Positions 1-11,715 of a stretch of 64,000 nucleotides of DNA are shown one piece after another. Under the pieces are notes generated by a model. That model was given only the letters and a program-made list of their open reading frames with translations. It had not been told where the DNA came from and did no database searches. A program made the position numbers and the translations under genes. Positions within the stretch are counted from its first letter, which is position 1. Every line of letters starts with the position of its first letter. The DNA is taken from the NCBI GenBank assembly GCA_020543525.1, contig JAHYIO010000001.1:682001-746000 (forward strand), in the 5' to 3' direction. The stretch is from Coriolopsis trogii (lineage: Eukaryota; Basidiomycota; Agaricomycetes; Polyporales; Polyporaceae).

Positions 1-3000
1 CCTCGCCTGGACGCTGTACGAGGCGCAGCTACCGCAGGTCCCACAAGGTTATGAGGGACGCTTGTCCCTTCACCGTCCCGTTCGGGAACCAACTCCGGAT
101 AGGCGAGTTGCTTCTGCGTTCCGCGTCATGGAGTTGCTGGAGTGTCGATGCTAGCACGTGCATAGCCAAATACATACGTACGTGTAACGCGTTCACATTT
201 GTTTTGTTGGACTCGTAACGCTCGCGGCGAGATGTGCCCGCGAACAGGAACAAGGCCGAAGGCGCGCGAGTGTGGCAAGATACAATCCGAGACTGGCCTG
301 CCCTTGGCGTGGGCGAGCGGGACGATCTGTCCTCGCCATCGTCTCTCTCCGTCTCTCGTGAATGCAGTCGAGCGCATCATGATCTATTGCGTACAGTTAT
401 GATACGTAGCTCGCTGGCGGATGTCTCCCGGAACGGATTGATCTGGATCCTGCCTGAGCCTCGGGATGGCGCATGATTGACAATTTTTTTTTCATGCCTG
501 CGGCCTGCGGTCCACGCGCGCACGCAATGCAATGCATACATACATGCGTAGCACCGCTCAGGGCTGGAGCCCCGTTAGTGCACGTACGTCGTCGGGTATC
601 GACGCGGCCCTTCCGCGCGTACTTTTCCCGAAGGCTCTGAATGGGATCGTCACATGGGGCTGCAGCTTGGTCTGCTGCGCCGTCCAGGGCGGGCTGTGTT
701 TGCTGGAGGCTAGGAATCGGATCAGTGTTGTTGCGTCGGGAGTCGGAAGTCGGGCCTGAGAGTCGTGGAGGTCGCTTGATCTGGGATATTGGTGAACTTT
801 GTTTGCGGCGGCGGCGCATCGCGTAAGTCAAAGTGGTACTAGTGTGTTCTGATGCTTCGAGGCGTTTCTTGACGCCAAGTACAAGCTCGCGAGTGTCTGT
901 GATTGTCTTTCAAGCACCCCGCGTGCACTCTCTCGAGTCTGGAGAAGCTTCTGGTTTGGAGAGGGCCCATCAGCAGATTACGGACGTTGGAGATTCGCGG
1001 CGGACGCTCCGCGCACGGAATTTTAATTAGACTCTTACCTAGCTGGGCGGGTCTCCCCCGGACGATTCGGGCAATCGTGCCCAAGATGTTCGCACCATAC
1101 ACGAAGGCGCGCGGGGGAAGTGACGTTCGACGCTTCGGCTGGCGGCAGGACTTCTTGAGGGACGCTTCGGCCAGGACTTCTTACGGACGAGTCGCGTTCG
1201 AAGAGGGGACATGGGATTGCTGCGCGTGCGTCGACGTTTCATTTCCGCTTCTTCGCTGCAGACAACGCTGGGTTCTTGTTATATGTACAACTACATACAT
1301 GCATAGCGATGACTGGACGAGGCGCGAGTAGGTCGGAGCTCGAGATGGTCGGATCGTGCTGGGATCCCGCCGGCTGGGGGCCTTGGCGGGTGAGATATTG
1401 GCCGCTTGGTGGCTTCCACATATGGAGGCGCATCGCATTCGACCGACGGCGGAGGATGTGAGACGCTTGTCGTGCGTGCCTTGAGGCGGGCCTGGCTGAG
1501 TAACGAACCTCATTTGTGGCCCTTTCTTCCATGAAAGCGTAAGTAGCAGAGGACTGGTGGGTACTACGACTGTGAGCGGACGGGTGGGAGCAGGGAAGGG
1601 TGGACGTGTAAGTGAATATCCGGATGGAAGAGCTGTCGATGTACGCGGCTGGCCTCGTGACGCGGACGCATACAAGGCATGTACTGTATCATTGTTATGT
1701 ACTTATCAAAGAGACGCGCCAAGGAGGGTTTGAAGTCAATCTGAACGCGCGTCTACCAGCACTACCCAATGAGACCGTCCGGCGACCTGATCGCATCGCG
1801 TGCAGCGGCACAACTGCATCCACCACTGAACGAGTTCCGGCCTGTCATGCATGTCGTGGCTCGACCCTGGAGGCTTCGCGAGGTTCGGCGGCCGAGAGCA
1901 TCGATGCCGACGACGTGCGCCGTGCGGGTGGCGACGAGGAACGGGAACATCGCGACGCTCGGCCGACAGGCGATCGCATTTCCCCGTACTGTACTGTATA
2001 CGACGTCGAGTCAGCGAACGTGTTTTACGTGGCTTGTCTTCTCTCCTTCTCGAGGGCGCTCCGCGCGCCAGTCATTCAGTCCCAAGCCAATCGTCATCGA
2101 GCCAAGGAGGCGCGTTGAGAGAAGGTTCTCGAGGGCGTAATAAGAGTATGCCGTTGCCGGCGGCCTTGGCTGAATGCTGACGTGGTCTGTGCGCCATCAT
2201 GTCTCTGCGGCTGGACTGACTGGGTGCTAGTTTGACAGAGACGCTGGGGGTGTGCCTCACGACGGGGACGGCGATGGGGCAGATTAGCGGGAGAGAGAAG
2301 TTCGGATGGGAAGAGGAGGAGGGTGGCCGCATGGTGCGGAATGATCACGGCGGTGATCAGCTTTTAGCTCAGCGTTGGAGAGCAGGAGCTGGTGGCGGCT
2401 TGGATGATCGCGCCTCAAATAGCCCGCGCGCCTGTCGAGAGACGAGAGATAAGATCAGGAGCGGCATCACGGGCGGCGGGACCGCTTGTGGCCTCGCGAG
2501 GAACGGGCTGGGCACTGGGCGTCGGCCGGCACACGGGGGCTGTGTCGGGAAATTGGAATGGACCCGACCGGAGAGATCAACCGCGGCTGGACGCACTCCC
2601 CGATCTGGATGCCCCCAACAGACGCACGCATTCCAACGTCACCAGGGTCCTGCTCCAGCCCGGCGGTTTCCGCAACGCCAGCCACCCGCTCCATGCCCAA
2701 ACGGGACGGCAGGGAGGCGAGCGGGGGAACAGATCGCAGATGCCATCTCGCGCGTGTCGCTCCGCCCCTCTGGCTTCTCCCATCGCGTGCGAGACGTCGA
2801 GCAGGGAATGCTGTCTATCCGATCTGGGCGGCTTCGACCGACGCGGCGCTGCCCTTTGCGTGGCCGTCTGGGCCGCCCAACCCGCGCCTTCTCGCCATGG
2901 GGGTCTCAGGTCGCCGACCGCCCCCCAAACAACAGAACAGCGTTTGTCTGTCTCGCGCACGCTCAATGGTCTTTCCCCCTTCAGAAGCCCATCATGATGG

Positions 3001-3672
3001 GCCCTCTGCCTTCCGGGCTAACGTGACTTGTTCGTGTGGAGATGAAAGGGAGTGATGGATCAATGGCGGTGATCTTCGCTGGGCTCGAGCGTGCAGAGCG
3101 CGATGTCGGCATAGAAGGTACCTACTTGGATTTATCTGGATTGGAAAGGGAGCAGGAAGCAGCTGAGCGTGGGGGGACAGCCCGGTGGCCGGGAGGCGGC
3201 AGATGGGCTGGAGCGCGGACAGGATCGGAAGCGAAGACTTGACATGAGGAGAGACATGAGGGCCACGAGCAGTGCAGCGCAGTGGGAACGCGCCCGGAAT
3301 GGCAGGTGAATGACATGGAGTCGGAGAGCTTCAATCTCGATCCCGGGAAGATGGGATAGTTGCCGAGGAAGGGCCGATGTGTCGGTTATGGCGTGCCCTG
3401 ATATGGGTATTTGCATTTGCATGGAGACGGGGAAGGCTGACGCGCGTGTTTTCAAAGATTCATCTTCCCCATTTTCGCCAGGCGCCAGTGCGAGCTCGGG
3501 GGAGATCTCTGATCGCCTTCCTCTGCGCCCTGATCTCTTTCCCGCAGCGACTTATATACTCCTTCTCCTTCTTGCGTTCCCCCTTTCGCAATCGCCTCTG
3601 TGTCGCCCCCCTGCCCCGTCCTCGCTCTCCCTCAGCCTCCCTCCCTTCCCCGGCGGTCGCTCCCCGCATCTC
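1..3672. other. Gene-free left flank upstream of SSN6
   Basis: I find no supported gene here. Open frames exist on both strands, the longest about 264 codons at 2232-3026 on the plus strand. They are arginine/glycine/proline-rich, overlap frames on the other strand, lack family motifs and show no exon-like splice pattern. The last 150 bases become pyrimidine-rich, as is common just upstream of fungal start codons. The block may hold the SSN6 promoter and 5' leader, or the edge of a gene outside the window. Confidence 0.6.
3551..3560 (+). promoter_or_regulatory. TATA-like element upstream of SSN6
   Basis: The sequence CTTATATACT lies about 115 bases before the SSN6 start codon and is followed by a long C/T-rich tract. 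Position and context fit a fungal core promoter. This is a motif match only; no transcription start can be seen. Confidence 0.35.
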
Positions 3673-6600
3673 ATGTCCATCCGACACACACCCCGCCAGG
3701 CGGAGCGCGACATTCGCCTCCACGACCCCCACCACTCGCACTCCCTCCCGCCCCCTTCCCACCCACATCATCACCCTCCACAGGTGAACGGGAACGGGCT
3801 TGCCACTCCTGCAGCACACGCAGGCCCATCGAGAGCCACCAATAATGTCCAGATCATCTCTCCTGCCGTGACCCTCATGAGCCCGGACGATCACGTATCC
3901 AAAAACGACTCGGTCATCTTGCTCAACCAGGCGAACGAGCAGACATGGTTGATGATTGGTGAGTGGCTGCCCTTTTCTCGTCCACGTCGCTGCCAATCAG
4001 ACTGAATGGGAATCGGATCAACAGGTCGAGTAGCCGAGCAGATGGGAAACCTGGAACACGCCTTGTCCGCATATGAGAACGCGCTCCGTCACAATAGCCA
4101 CTCGCTGCCAGGCCTCACACAGGTGGCTGGCATCGCGCGGATCAAGGAGAATTACCCAAAGGTGCGTATTCTCACACACCAAACCCAAACCGACATCGCC
4201 TTCACGTCTTCCATCTTACGTCATCTGCCATCCCCCTCCCGATCCATCTGGCCGGACGCTCATCATTCTCTCCCGCCCACACAGGCCATCGAATACTTCC
4301 AGACCGCTCTCCAGGTGCAGGGCGACAACGGCGAAGTCTGGTCCGCGCTCGGTGCGTCCCTCCCACGCCTCTCTTCTCCCGCACTCCTCCTTCTCACACC
4401 CCACAAGGCCACTGTTACCTCATGCAGGATGACCTCCAAAAGGCCTACGCCGCCTACCAGCAGGCCTTGTACTTCCTGCCCAATCCCAAGGTTCGTCTTC
4501 TTACCGCCCGCACCCTCATCACGTTGCTCACGGACGCTCCCCCCGTGATCAGGAGGACCCGAAACTGTGGTACGGTATCGGGATACTGTACGACCGCTAT
4601 GGCTCCTTGGATCACGCCGAGGAAGCGTTCTCGTCCGTCCTCAAGATGGACAAGGGTGAGTTGCCATTCTTCTCCATTCGGCCTAGTGCAGATCACATAC
4701 TAACGACGTGCCGTAGACTTTGACAAGGCCAACGAGATTCTGTTCCGCCTCGGGATCATCTACAAGCAACAGGGCAAGTACGAGGAGAGTTTAGAATGCT
4801 TCGATCGCATTCTGCGGAACCCTCCTAGCCCCCTTGCCCACGCGGATATTTGGTTCCAGATCGGACACGTCTTTGAGCAGCAGCGTGATGTGCGTTCACT
4901 TTAGCGTACTTCTGGGGGCACTACGTCTGACGCTTTTCATGTGCAGCATGTTCGTGCCCGGGACGCTTATGAGCGCGTCGTGCAGGAGAACCCTAATCAC
5001 GCCAAGGTTCTCCAGCAGCTGGGTTGGTTGTATCACCAGGATGGCTCCTCGTTCCAGAACCAGGAACTCGCCATCCAGTATCTCACGAAGAGCCTCGAGG
5101 CTGGTGAGTGGAGAAAGCCGCTGGGATACATTGTGCTTTCATTAACCCTTGTTTGGTTCAGAACCTGGTGATGCTCAAAGTTGGTACCTGCTCGGGCGGG
5201 CCTACATGGCCGGCCAGAAGTACAACAAGGCGTACGAGGCATACCAACAAGCGGTGTATCGGGACGGGCGCAATCCCACGTTCTGGTGCTCCATCGGCGT
5301 CCTCTACTTCCAAATCAACCAGTATCGCGATGCGCTCGACGCATACTCTCGGGCCATCCGCATCAACCCGTACATCTCCGAGGTTTGGTTCGACCTCGGC
5401 AGCCTTTACGAGAGTTGCAACAACCAGATCTCGGATGCCATCGATGCCTACGCCCGTGCAGCGGAGCTGGACCCCGCGAACACCGCTATCACCCAGCGTC
5501 TGCAGTTGCTCAAGAACGCGCAGGCGACCGGCCAGGCGCTGCCCGCAGCCCCAGGGCCCCAGGATGTGCACCCAACCGCCTACGCAAACCCTATGATGCC
5601 CTCCGCTGGTCTGGGCGGCCCACCACTCATGATGGGCAATTCACGCCCCCTCTTCCCCAGTGACGCTCGGGGAGACCAGAATCTCCCCCTTCCGGTGCCC
5701 CCTCAGATTCCTGGAAGGTCATCTCCCGGTCCTTTCCGCGGTGGTCCTCCCCCTCCTGTCGTGTTGGACGAGAACCGACACATGCCGACGCACACGCCTC
5801 TGGCTCCCATGGAGGTTGATAGGCCGCCCATCCACGGGCGTGAGCACTCTAACTCCTATCCGCCTCCCCCCGGTCCTCGAGCACCCGCTGGCCAGGGTTT
5901 GCTGCATCAGTCCCAGTCACAGGGTCCGGAGGCACACCGTCACTCTGCCCACCCTCAACATCGTCACGAAGCTCCGCCGTTCACGCGCGTCCCATCGACG
6001 TCAGCGTCGCCTCCTCCTCATGCGCGCCCTCCTTCTGTTGCAGGGCACCTGGCCCATGACTACCCAGCACGCCCTCCTCTCGGTCCTGCGCAGCTTTCCG
6101 GTGGGTCCAGGAGATCGCCCCCGCCCCCGCCGCCCTTTTCTCGCGAAGAGCCTGGATGGAACCGGCGTGTGCCCGTTGAGGGTGCAGAGTGGGACCGGGA
6201 GCCTCGTGGACGACCCCCTATGGACTACAGCCGCCCTCCATCGCACATGTACTCCCGCCAGCACTCACCGCCCGCACCGCACCGGAACCCGTCGCGGTCG
6301 GCACGAGACCGGAGCCCTCCTGAGGCGTCCCCGCGTAGCGCGCATCCCGGATATCCTGGCGCCCAGTACTGGGATCCCAAGAACGGAGCCCCTGCGCCCG
6401 CTCGCCGTGCGTCACCTCCTCCACGCCAGGCGATGGCCGAGCCGGAGCCTACTGGGAGACGGTACGATCCTACGCGCGAGTACGATCGTCAAGTCGTGCT
6501 CGATACCCAGCCCGAACATCGGTTCATGTCTCCAGAGCAGCTTCGGGCGCACATGTCGATGTCCGCCGGAGGTGGGCGTGCGTCGGAGAGCCCGCATCTC

Positions 6601-7677
6601 GGAGCACAGCAAGCGGCTCTGGCCGAGAAGGATGCGCGCAGGCGGCGGCAGACACGGGACAAGGACACGGAGTCGAACTCGTCTGTGACGGCTGCTGCGG
6701 AGCCGGCGAAGAAGGAGCGGAAGAGGAGAGTTGCGGGCGCACCACAGCAGAAGCGGGTCAAGGAGGAGGGGCAGCGACCTGATGGGCCTTACGAGGGCTC
6801 GCAGGCGCCGTTGAGGCTTGAGTATCGTCAGAACAAGGCCAGCCCGGAGCCGTCCAGCTCGAACGGGTCTGGTTCGGCGAACCGGTCTGTGCAGCCCTCG
6901 CCGACGAACTCGACTCACCTGCCTCCGACGAGAGCACTGGACGAGGACTATGACGAGGGTGTCGCGGACGCACTCATTGGCCTTGCGACCTACCGACCAT
7001 CGGACCCGCGCGGGTTCGTCGCTCCTGCTGGTCCAAGCAGCAGCAGAGCCCCGATGTCTTCGCCTCCTCAGCATCACCTCGCCCGTCGGCCTTCTGTGAC
7101 TTCACGCACGTCGCCATCGAGCAACAAGCGACCGCTCAGTCCTGGCCCTGAAGACCACATCGACACGAAACGGACGCGCGTTGGGAGCATGAGCCAGCAG
7201 CGCGTGTCTCCGCCTTCGAACGGCCGTCCGACGCCCACTCCCCAGCCTGGTTCGCGCCTCAGCCCGATACCCTTCCGTCAGCAGCCGACGTCGCATTCGC
7301 CAGACAGCCGCCAGCCGCCCGAGCACTCACGCTCGTACCCGCCCAGTCCGCCCAGCCAGCAGCTGCCGACGATGCTCCCGCCGCACCCGCGTCCGATTGG
7401 TGCCGGCCTGGGCCATGGCAATCACGGACCCGCGCCGGGGGGGATGAGTCTGCCGCCGATGACGACGCGCTCGCCGTCGTCGAACAACAGCCCGGGAGAG
7501 GACGAGCGGATGCACTCGCGCTCGGCGTCGCCGCGGGGCCCGAAACGCGAGATTGTGCTGCACGCGGCGCAGGGGGGTGGCTCCCCGGGGACGAAGGGGA
7601 CGCCGTCGCCGTCGTCGAGCAATGGTAATCACGGGCACAGCGCGAGCGCTGGGCCTCGCCCGGGACCTGTCTCGTGA
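3673..7677 (+). CDS. SSN6: General transcriptional corepressor Cyc8/Ssn6 (TPR protein)
   Basis: Nuclear corepressor subunit that, with Tup1, is recruited by DNA-bound repressors. Eight exons are joined by introns 3959-4024, 4162-4284, 4352-4407, 4491-4552, 4656-4716, 4890-4946 and 5104-5161, giving 1173 residues. Residues about 93-458 are an unbroken array of about ten TPR repeats; typical stretches are WLMIGRVAEQMGNLEHALSAY and WYLLGRAYMAGQKYNKAYEAY-like helices. The repeat order and the Asp-Pro-Lys-Leu-Trp-Tyr-Gly-Ile-Gly segment are characteristic of Ssn6. The remainder is a low-complexity Pro/Ser/His-rich tail with a basic patch (KKERKRR) near residue 850, a likely nuclear signal. The start was chosen at 3673 because it opens the frame leading into the first TPR. 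An antisense frame and a +1 frame over the last exon are shadows produced by the high GC content. Confidence 0.95.
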
Positions 7678-10600
7678 GCATCGTTTCTCTTTCTGTCTGC
7701 CTGGTGCTGTGCGTGCGGTCGTTCATCGTGCCTTTTTTTGTTGCCGTTTGTGTCGGTAGTCGGCGAAGTACTACAAGCTCGGCTGTCGGTGTTGGCGTGT
7801 ATGGGGGCCGCTTTGGGTCGTGAACTTGGGGCTGTGGACGTTTTCTTGCCTGGTGTCGTCGTCGTTCATCATCCTCGTTGTTCGTTGTTGCATCCTCACT
7901 TTCTCGCATTTTGTCACTGCAAGTTCTTTGGCTCGCTGCATCACCGAAACTTTCCATGTCTTCTCTCCTCATTTGCTTTGCATTCTTTTTCTTCTCTCCT
8001 ACATGACCCTGGCTCCCGTTATGACATGTCATGACCCGCTCCCGTCGTCGCATTCGCATTATGTAGCTAGTATCATAGTATATCTATCCCCCCCCCCCCA
8101 TTCGACACTGGAATTCAAGCAGTATCCTAGCTAGTGTAGTATGTACAGTATGGCACATCCATGATATCCCGCCTCTTGCAAGCAATGCTACCGCTAGTAA
8201 TCGTACTTGTCCGCGTGTCATGCGTGCAAGCTGTTCTTTGTCACTGGCGAGTACGAGTATCGTGAAGACACGTCGCTGAGATATGACAGTATGTTGGGAG
8301 ACTGGGGCCCCCTGTCATCACATGAATCATGGGAGCCAACACAACACGTTGAGCCTCAGCCAACGAGGAAGATCCGCGTCTGCATACACAACCATGACAC
8401 GCTTCAGCATGAACGTGGCGTGGCGGTCGCAAATTACTATATCTCAGATCGCGTCCGCCCTGCGCATGCACGCACATGCAGGCCTCCGGAAGCGGGTGTG
8501 CCCCACTTTCGTGTTCGGACGATCGTGTTCCGGATGCCTCGTGCGGGCCTGCTGCAGGCCAGGGCGTGTGGATGTCGATCGCTCGATCGTGCGGGCGGGA
8601 TCTGCAGGTCATATGAGGATAAGGAGAGAAGGAGAAGATTAGGTGCGCGTGCGCGCATCGTGCTGCGCACATCCGCTCAGGGCGGTGAGCGTGGAGACCA
8701 AGCCTTGAAGGTCTATAGCCTTGAGACGACATTGGCGATCGCTTGTCGGCGTCGTCGGGTATAGCTGAGCCTGATCGTGCAAGTGGGAGTTTTGGAGCGG
8801 CCGTGGGGTGATGGCGGCCTGGTCTCCAGAGTTGATTGCGAAGGTGGCGATGGATTATGAGTTCGTGTGCTGCAACGCCGTTTTCCAGTCTCGCCTGAAG
8901 AATTCGAGGGGTCAAGGGTCAACACATGGCCACTTTTCATATTGACGAACATTGCAGCCACCTGCTCGTGTTTGACATACAAGCCCGAGCAACCCCGGCT
9001 TGACTCCGGTCCCCGGGCGACGTCAGGCCGTCAACAAGGGCAGGTATGCCGCGGTAGTTGCGGGAGGGTCCCATTTCATCATCTCCGAGCGTTGATCGAA
9101 CGGCCGTGGGGGTACCGTCCATACGGATAGGGATACTTAGGGGTGAAGGAGGAGAGAGAAAGGGGGAATATGATCGGTCTCCAGAGATCTCAGCCTGTCG
9201 AATTCTAGAGTTCTCCAGGAATCGGAGCCGGGGGCCGGGTGGCAGGGCGAAACGGAGAACTGCAGAATATACATAGATGCCAATGAGGAACAAGGGGGCC
9301 CGCTCCGACCTGCTGGGAAGGCTGAACGTTGAATTGAGTGTTGAAGCAGTTCCGTAGTGTGGCGGAAGATTTGTTGCCAGTGTGGTGTATCATTGCCGTT
9401 CCGTACGTGATGGAGGGCAGCCGTACCAAGGCAATCATGCGTGCTGGGCGATGGAACGAGTCTGTGGCGTCGGGGTGAGTGAATTGTGGCGGTCCGGACC
9501 GCGAAGTCGCACCCTGTACTATTTGAGGAGGATGAGCACTGCATGTCGGGTAAGAATAGGGTGAGCTTAGTGTCGGAGATGAGACAAACATGGAGCGGGA
9601 ATGAACTTTTGGCCAGGCTGTGGCGGCACTAAACCTGGGTGCAATTGATCTATGTCATGACTCTCGGGGCCCGAGAGGGATGCTTGAACTCAAATGCGTC
9701 ACTTCCTGTATGCAAAGGATGAACGGACCGCGTACGTCAAAATTGAGTCACCTCAGACCGCTCGGACGACTCGGAGATTCTGACCTATGTAGCCCAAGCC
9801 ATCATGCATCAATAGCGACCGCAGGATCAACCCATCTCTTGCATTTGCATGCTGCCCAATCCATTCATGAAACTGTAACGCAGACTTGGTGAGCGACAGG
9901 GATTGGTGGTGCTTGTCTGTCATCTCACGCCTGAGTCTCGTATATATTATGCATGAATCATTCACTCACAAAGACTAGAGTCGAAACGACACTGGTACCC
10001 AGTGCGGAGATCATGATGTTCCCGTGATATGAACGGCGGACCACAACAGGTGATGTGTCCGAGTATCTCGTTGCATGCCAGCTATTACCGATGCGCCACT
10101 GCACGACAGCGTCCGAGACACAGCGAGCTCTGCTACTTTACGTCACCAGGAAATTTGCAAGGTCTGGATCTGTGCAAGTGATTAGAAGGTAGTGCCTTTG
10201 TGGTGAGGTGCAAAGCAGGAACGTTAAAATGATTGATCACACATGTGTTCGAAGCAGAGTATGAAAGCATACCCGATGGTACGGATCATTGGTACTTGAC
10301 CTTCCGTGTCCCTGGGGCGGACATCGGTATGACTGCTTGGTTGGAATACTCCGCCTAAGTTCCTCCACTCCTAGATACAAACAGCCAACCAACAATCTGG
10401 CCTGCGGCATGGTCGGAGATGATCTGACTGCATCCTTGATGATATAGCTTCCATGTGAGAGCAGGTAAAACTTCTGCCATGACTCATGGCCCATCCAGGA
10501 TTGGGACGCCATGGGTAGTCACCTACAGGGTGCCAAAACCGAAGATCGACTGTTGTAGCTTGAATATCGCAGAGTCCAGCATAGGATTCGCGATTGAGAT

Positions 10601-10699
10601 GCTTGAGTTCGACTTCATATTCAGGAAATACGTGGGGTTCTAGTGATCCGCATAGTGGAGCAATCGAGTCAGTACTGATAGGCATGCCTTGCCACGATT
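7678..10699. other. Gene-poor interval between SSN6 and the hAT-like element
   Basis: The first few hundred bases are T-rich and probably form the SSN6 3' UTR. A run of 12 C residues lies at 8088-8099. No frame longer than about 220 codons occurs, none shows a family motif, and no set of short exons could be assembled. Confidence 0.55.
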
Positions 10700-10707
10700 G
10701 ACAGGAG
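10700..10707. repeat. Left target-site duplication (8 bp)
   Basis: GACAGGAG directly abuts the left terminal repeat of the element at 10708 and is repeated exactly at 11207-11214. An 8-bp duplication is the signature of hAT-superfamily insertion. Confidence 0.85.
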
Positions 10708-11206
10708 TAGGGTTGTGCTTGGCCCGGCTTGGCCTGAAAGCCACCGGCTTTGGCCTGGCCTGAGCTGGCTTCCGGCCTCAGATACGGTGAGCCAGGCCAG
10801 AAGCCATGTATGATGGCCCGCCTCCGGCCTGGCTTTGGCCTGAGCCGTGGCTTGTGGCTGCCGGGGAGTCGTCCGCAGAGGGGGCGTCTAACGGGGGGCA
10901 GGGGCGGTGTAAGGCCGGTATAGTTCTGTTTATACAGTCGGATAAGGTCAGTCTACTTACCCAAGTAACGCGGCATACGAAACTGACACTTAACTTTGAT
11001 AAGCAGGTCCGTCAACGGCCTCCTTCACCCCTCCCTTCCGGCGCTTCCCAGGCCATGGCCTGCCGGCCTGGCTTATGGCTTGCAAACTTGTGGGCCAGGC
11101 CACTGGCCATGGTAAGCCATGTGTTATTGGCCTGGCTTGGCCTGGTGGGCCAACCGGCCTGGCTTTGCCCGCTTTGTTGGCTCGGGCCGGGCCGAGCACA
11201 ACACTA
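10708..11206. mobile_element. Non-autonomous hAT-like transposon (MITE), 499 bp
   Basis: The left end reads TAGGGTTGTGCTTGGCCCGG. The reverse complement of the right end reads TAGTGTTGTGCTCGGCCCGG, a 20-bp terminal inverted repeat with two mismatches. Both ends are flanked by the same 8 bases, GACAGGAG. The two subterminal zones (about 10708-10860 and 11048-11200) are packed with GGCC/TGGCCTGG words in both orientations, like the clustered short transposase-binding motifs of hAT elements. No transposase frame is present, so the element depends on a trans-acting copy. Near-identical ends and a perfect duplication suggest a fairly recent insertion. Confidence 0.85.
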
Positions 11207-11214
11207 GACAGGAG
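11207..11214. repeat. Right target-site duplication (8 bp)
   Basis: GACAGGAG immediately follows the right terminal repeat and matches 10700-10707 exactly. Confidence 0.85.
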
Positions 11215-11715
11215 AATGACAAGAAGCAGTGTGGACGAACCTGCCGGAGATGAACGGAGGCGTTTGAAGCTTAGTGTGCACGCCAAAGTCGTTTTGAAGT
11301 CGTGGGTAGTTTATACCATCATCTCCCGGTGAATGAGATATGTTAGAAAGTGCTGTGCGGACCAAGTGTTGAAACCAATATCATGGATGATCTACAGCCA
11401 AACGCGTCCCTAAAGGAGACGGGCGTCTGTATATGTCAGAAAGTGTGACCGTGACAATCGACCAGTCAAGACATCTTGGCCTCTCCCAGTGTTCTCCTCA
11501 GCTTAGCTCAACTCCCCGCTCTTGCCATTCTGTGGCCCGGCATAGTTCACTGGCCACCCCAGATCGTTCATAACTGTCTGGCAGAAAGCTCTCATCCTCG
11601 ATTTGTTCTGCTCAGGCTCGCGGCGACAGTCTCCTCGGTGACCGGACGGTAGCGGAATCGAAACCTCTGCTTGTCTCAGTTGGGCTATATCATTCCTACT
11701 CCTCCTCAACCCACC
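11215..11715. other. Upstream region of ERF4
   Basis: No coding signal. The interval between the hAT-like element and the ERF4 start is about 500 bases. The element therefore sits where it could influence ERF4 expression, which is inference. Confidence 0.5.

Noticed and set aside
2232..3026. 264-codon open frame upstream of SSN6
   Set aside because: Arg/Gly/Pro-rich composition, overlapping open frames on the opposite strand, no motif and no splice structure; typical of GC-rich non-coding DNA.
5660..6688. 342-codon frame inside SSN6
   Set aside because: Shifted frame over the low-complexity SSN6 tail; Arg/Pro-rich with no family features.
7259..8059. 266-codon antisense frame over the SSN6 3' end
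   Set aside because: Mirror of the Ser/Pro-rich coding sequence; no independent support.
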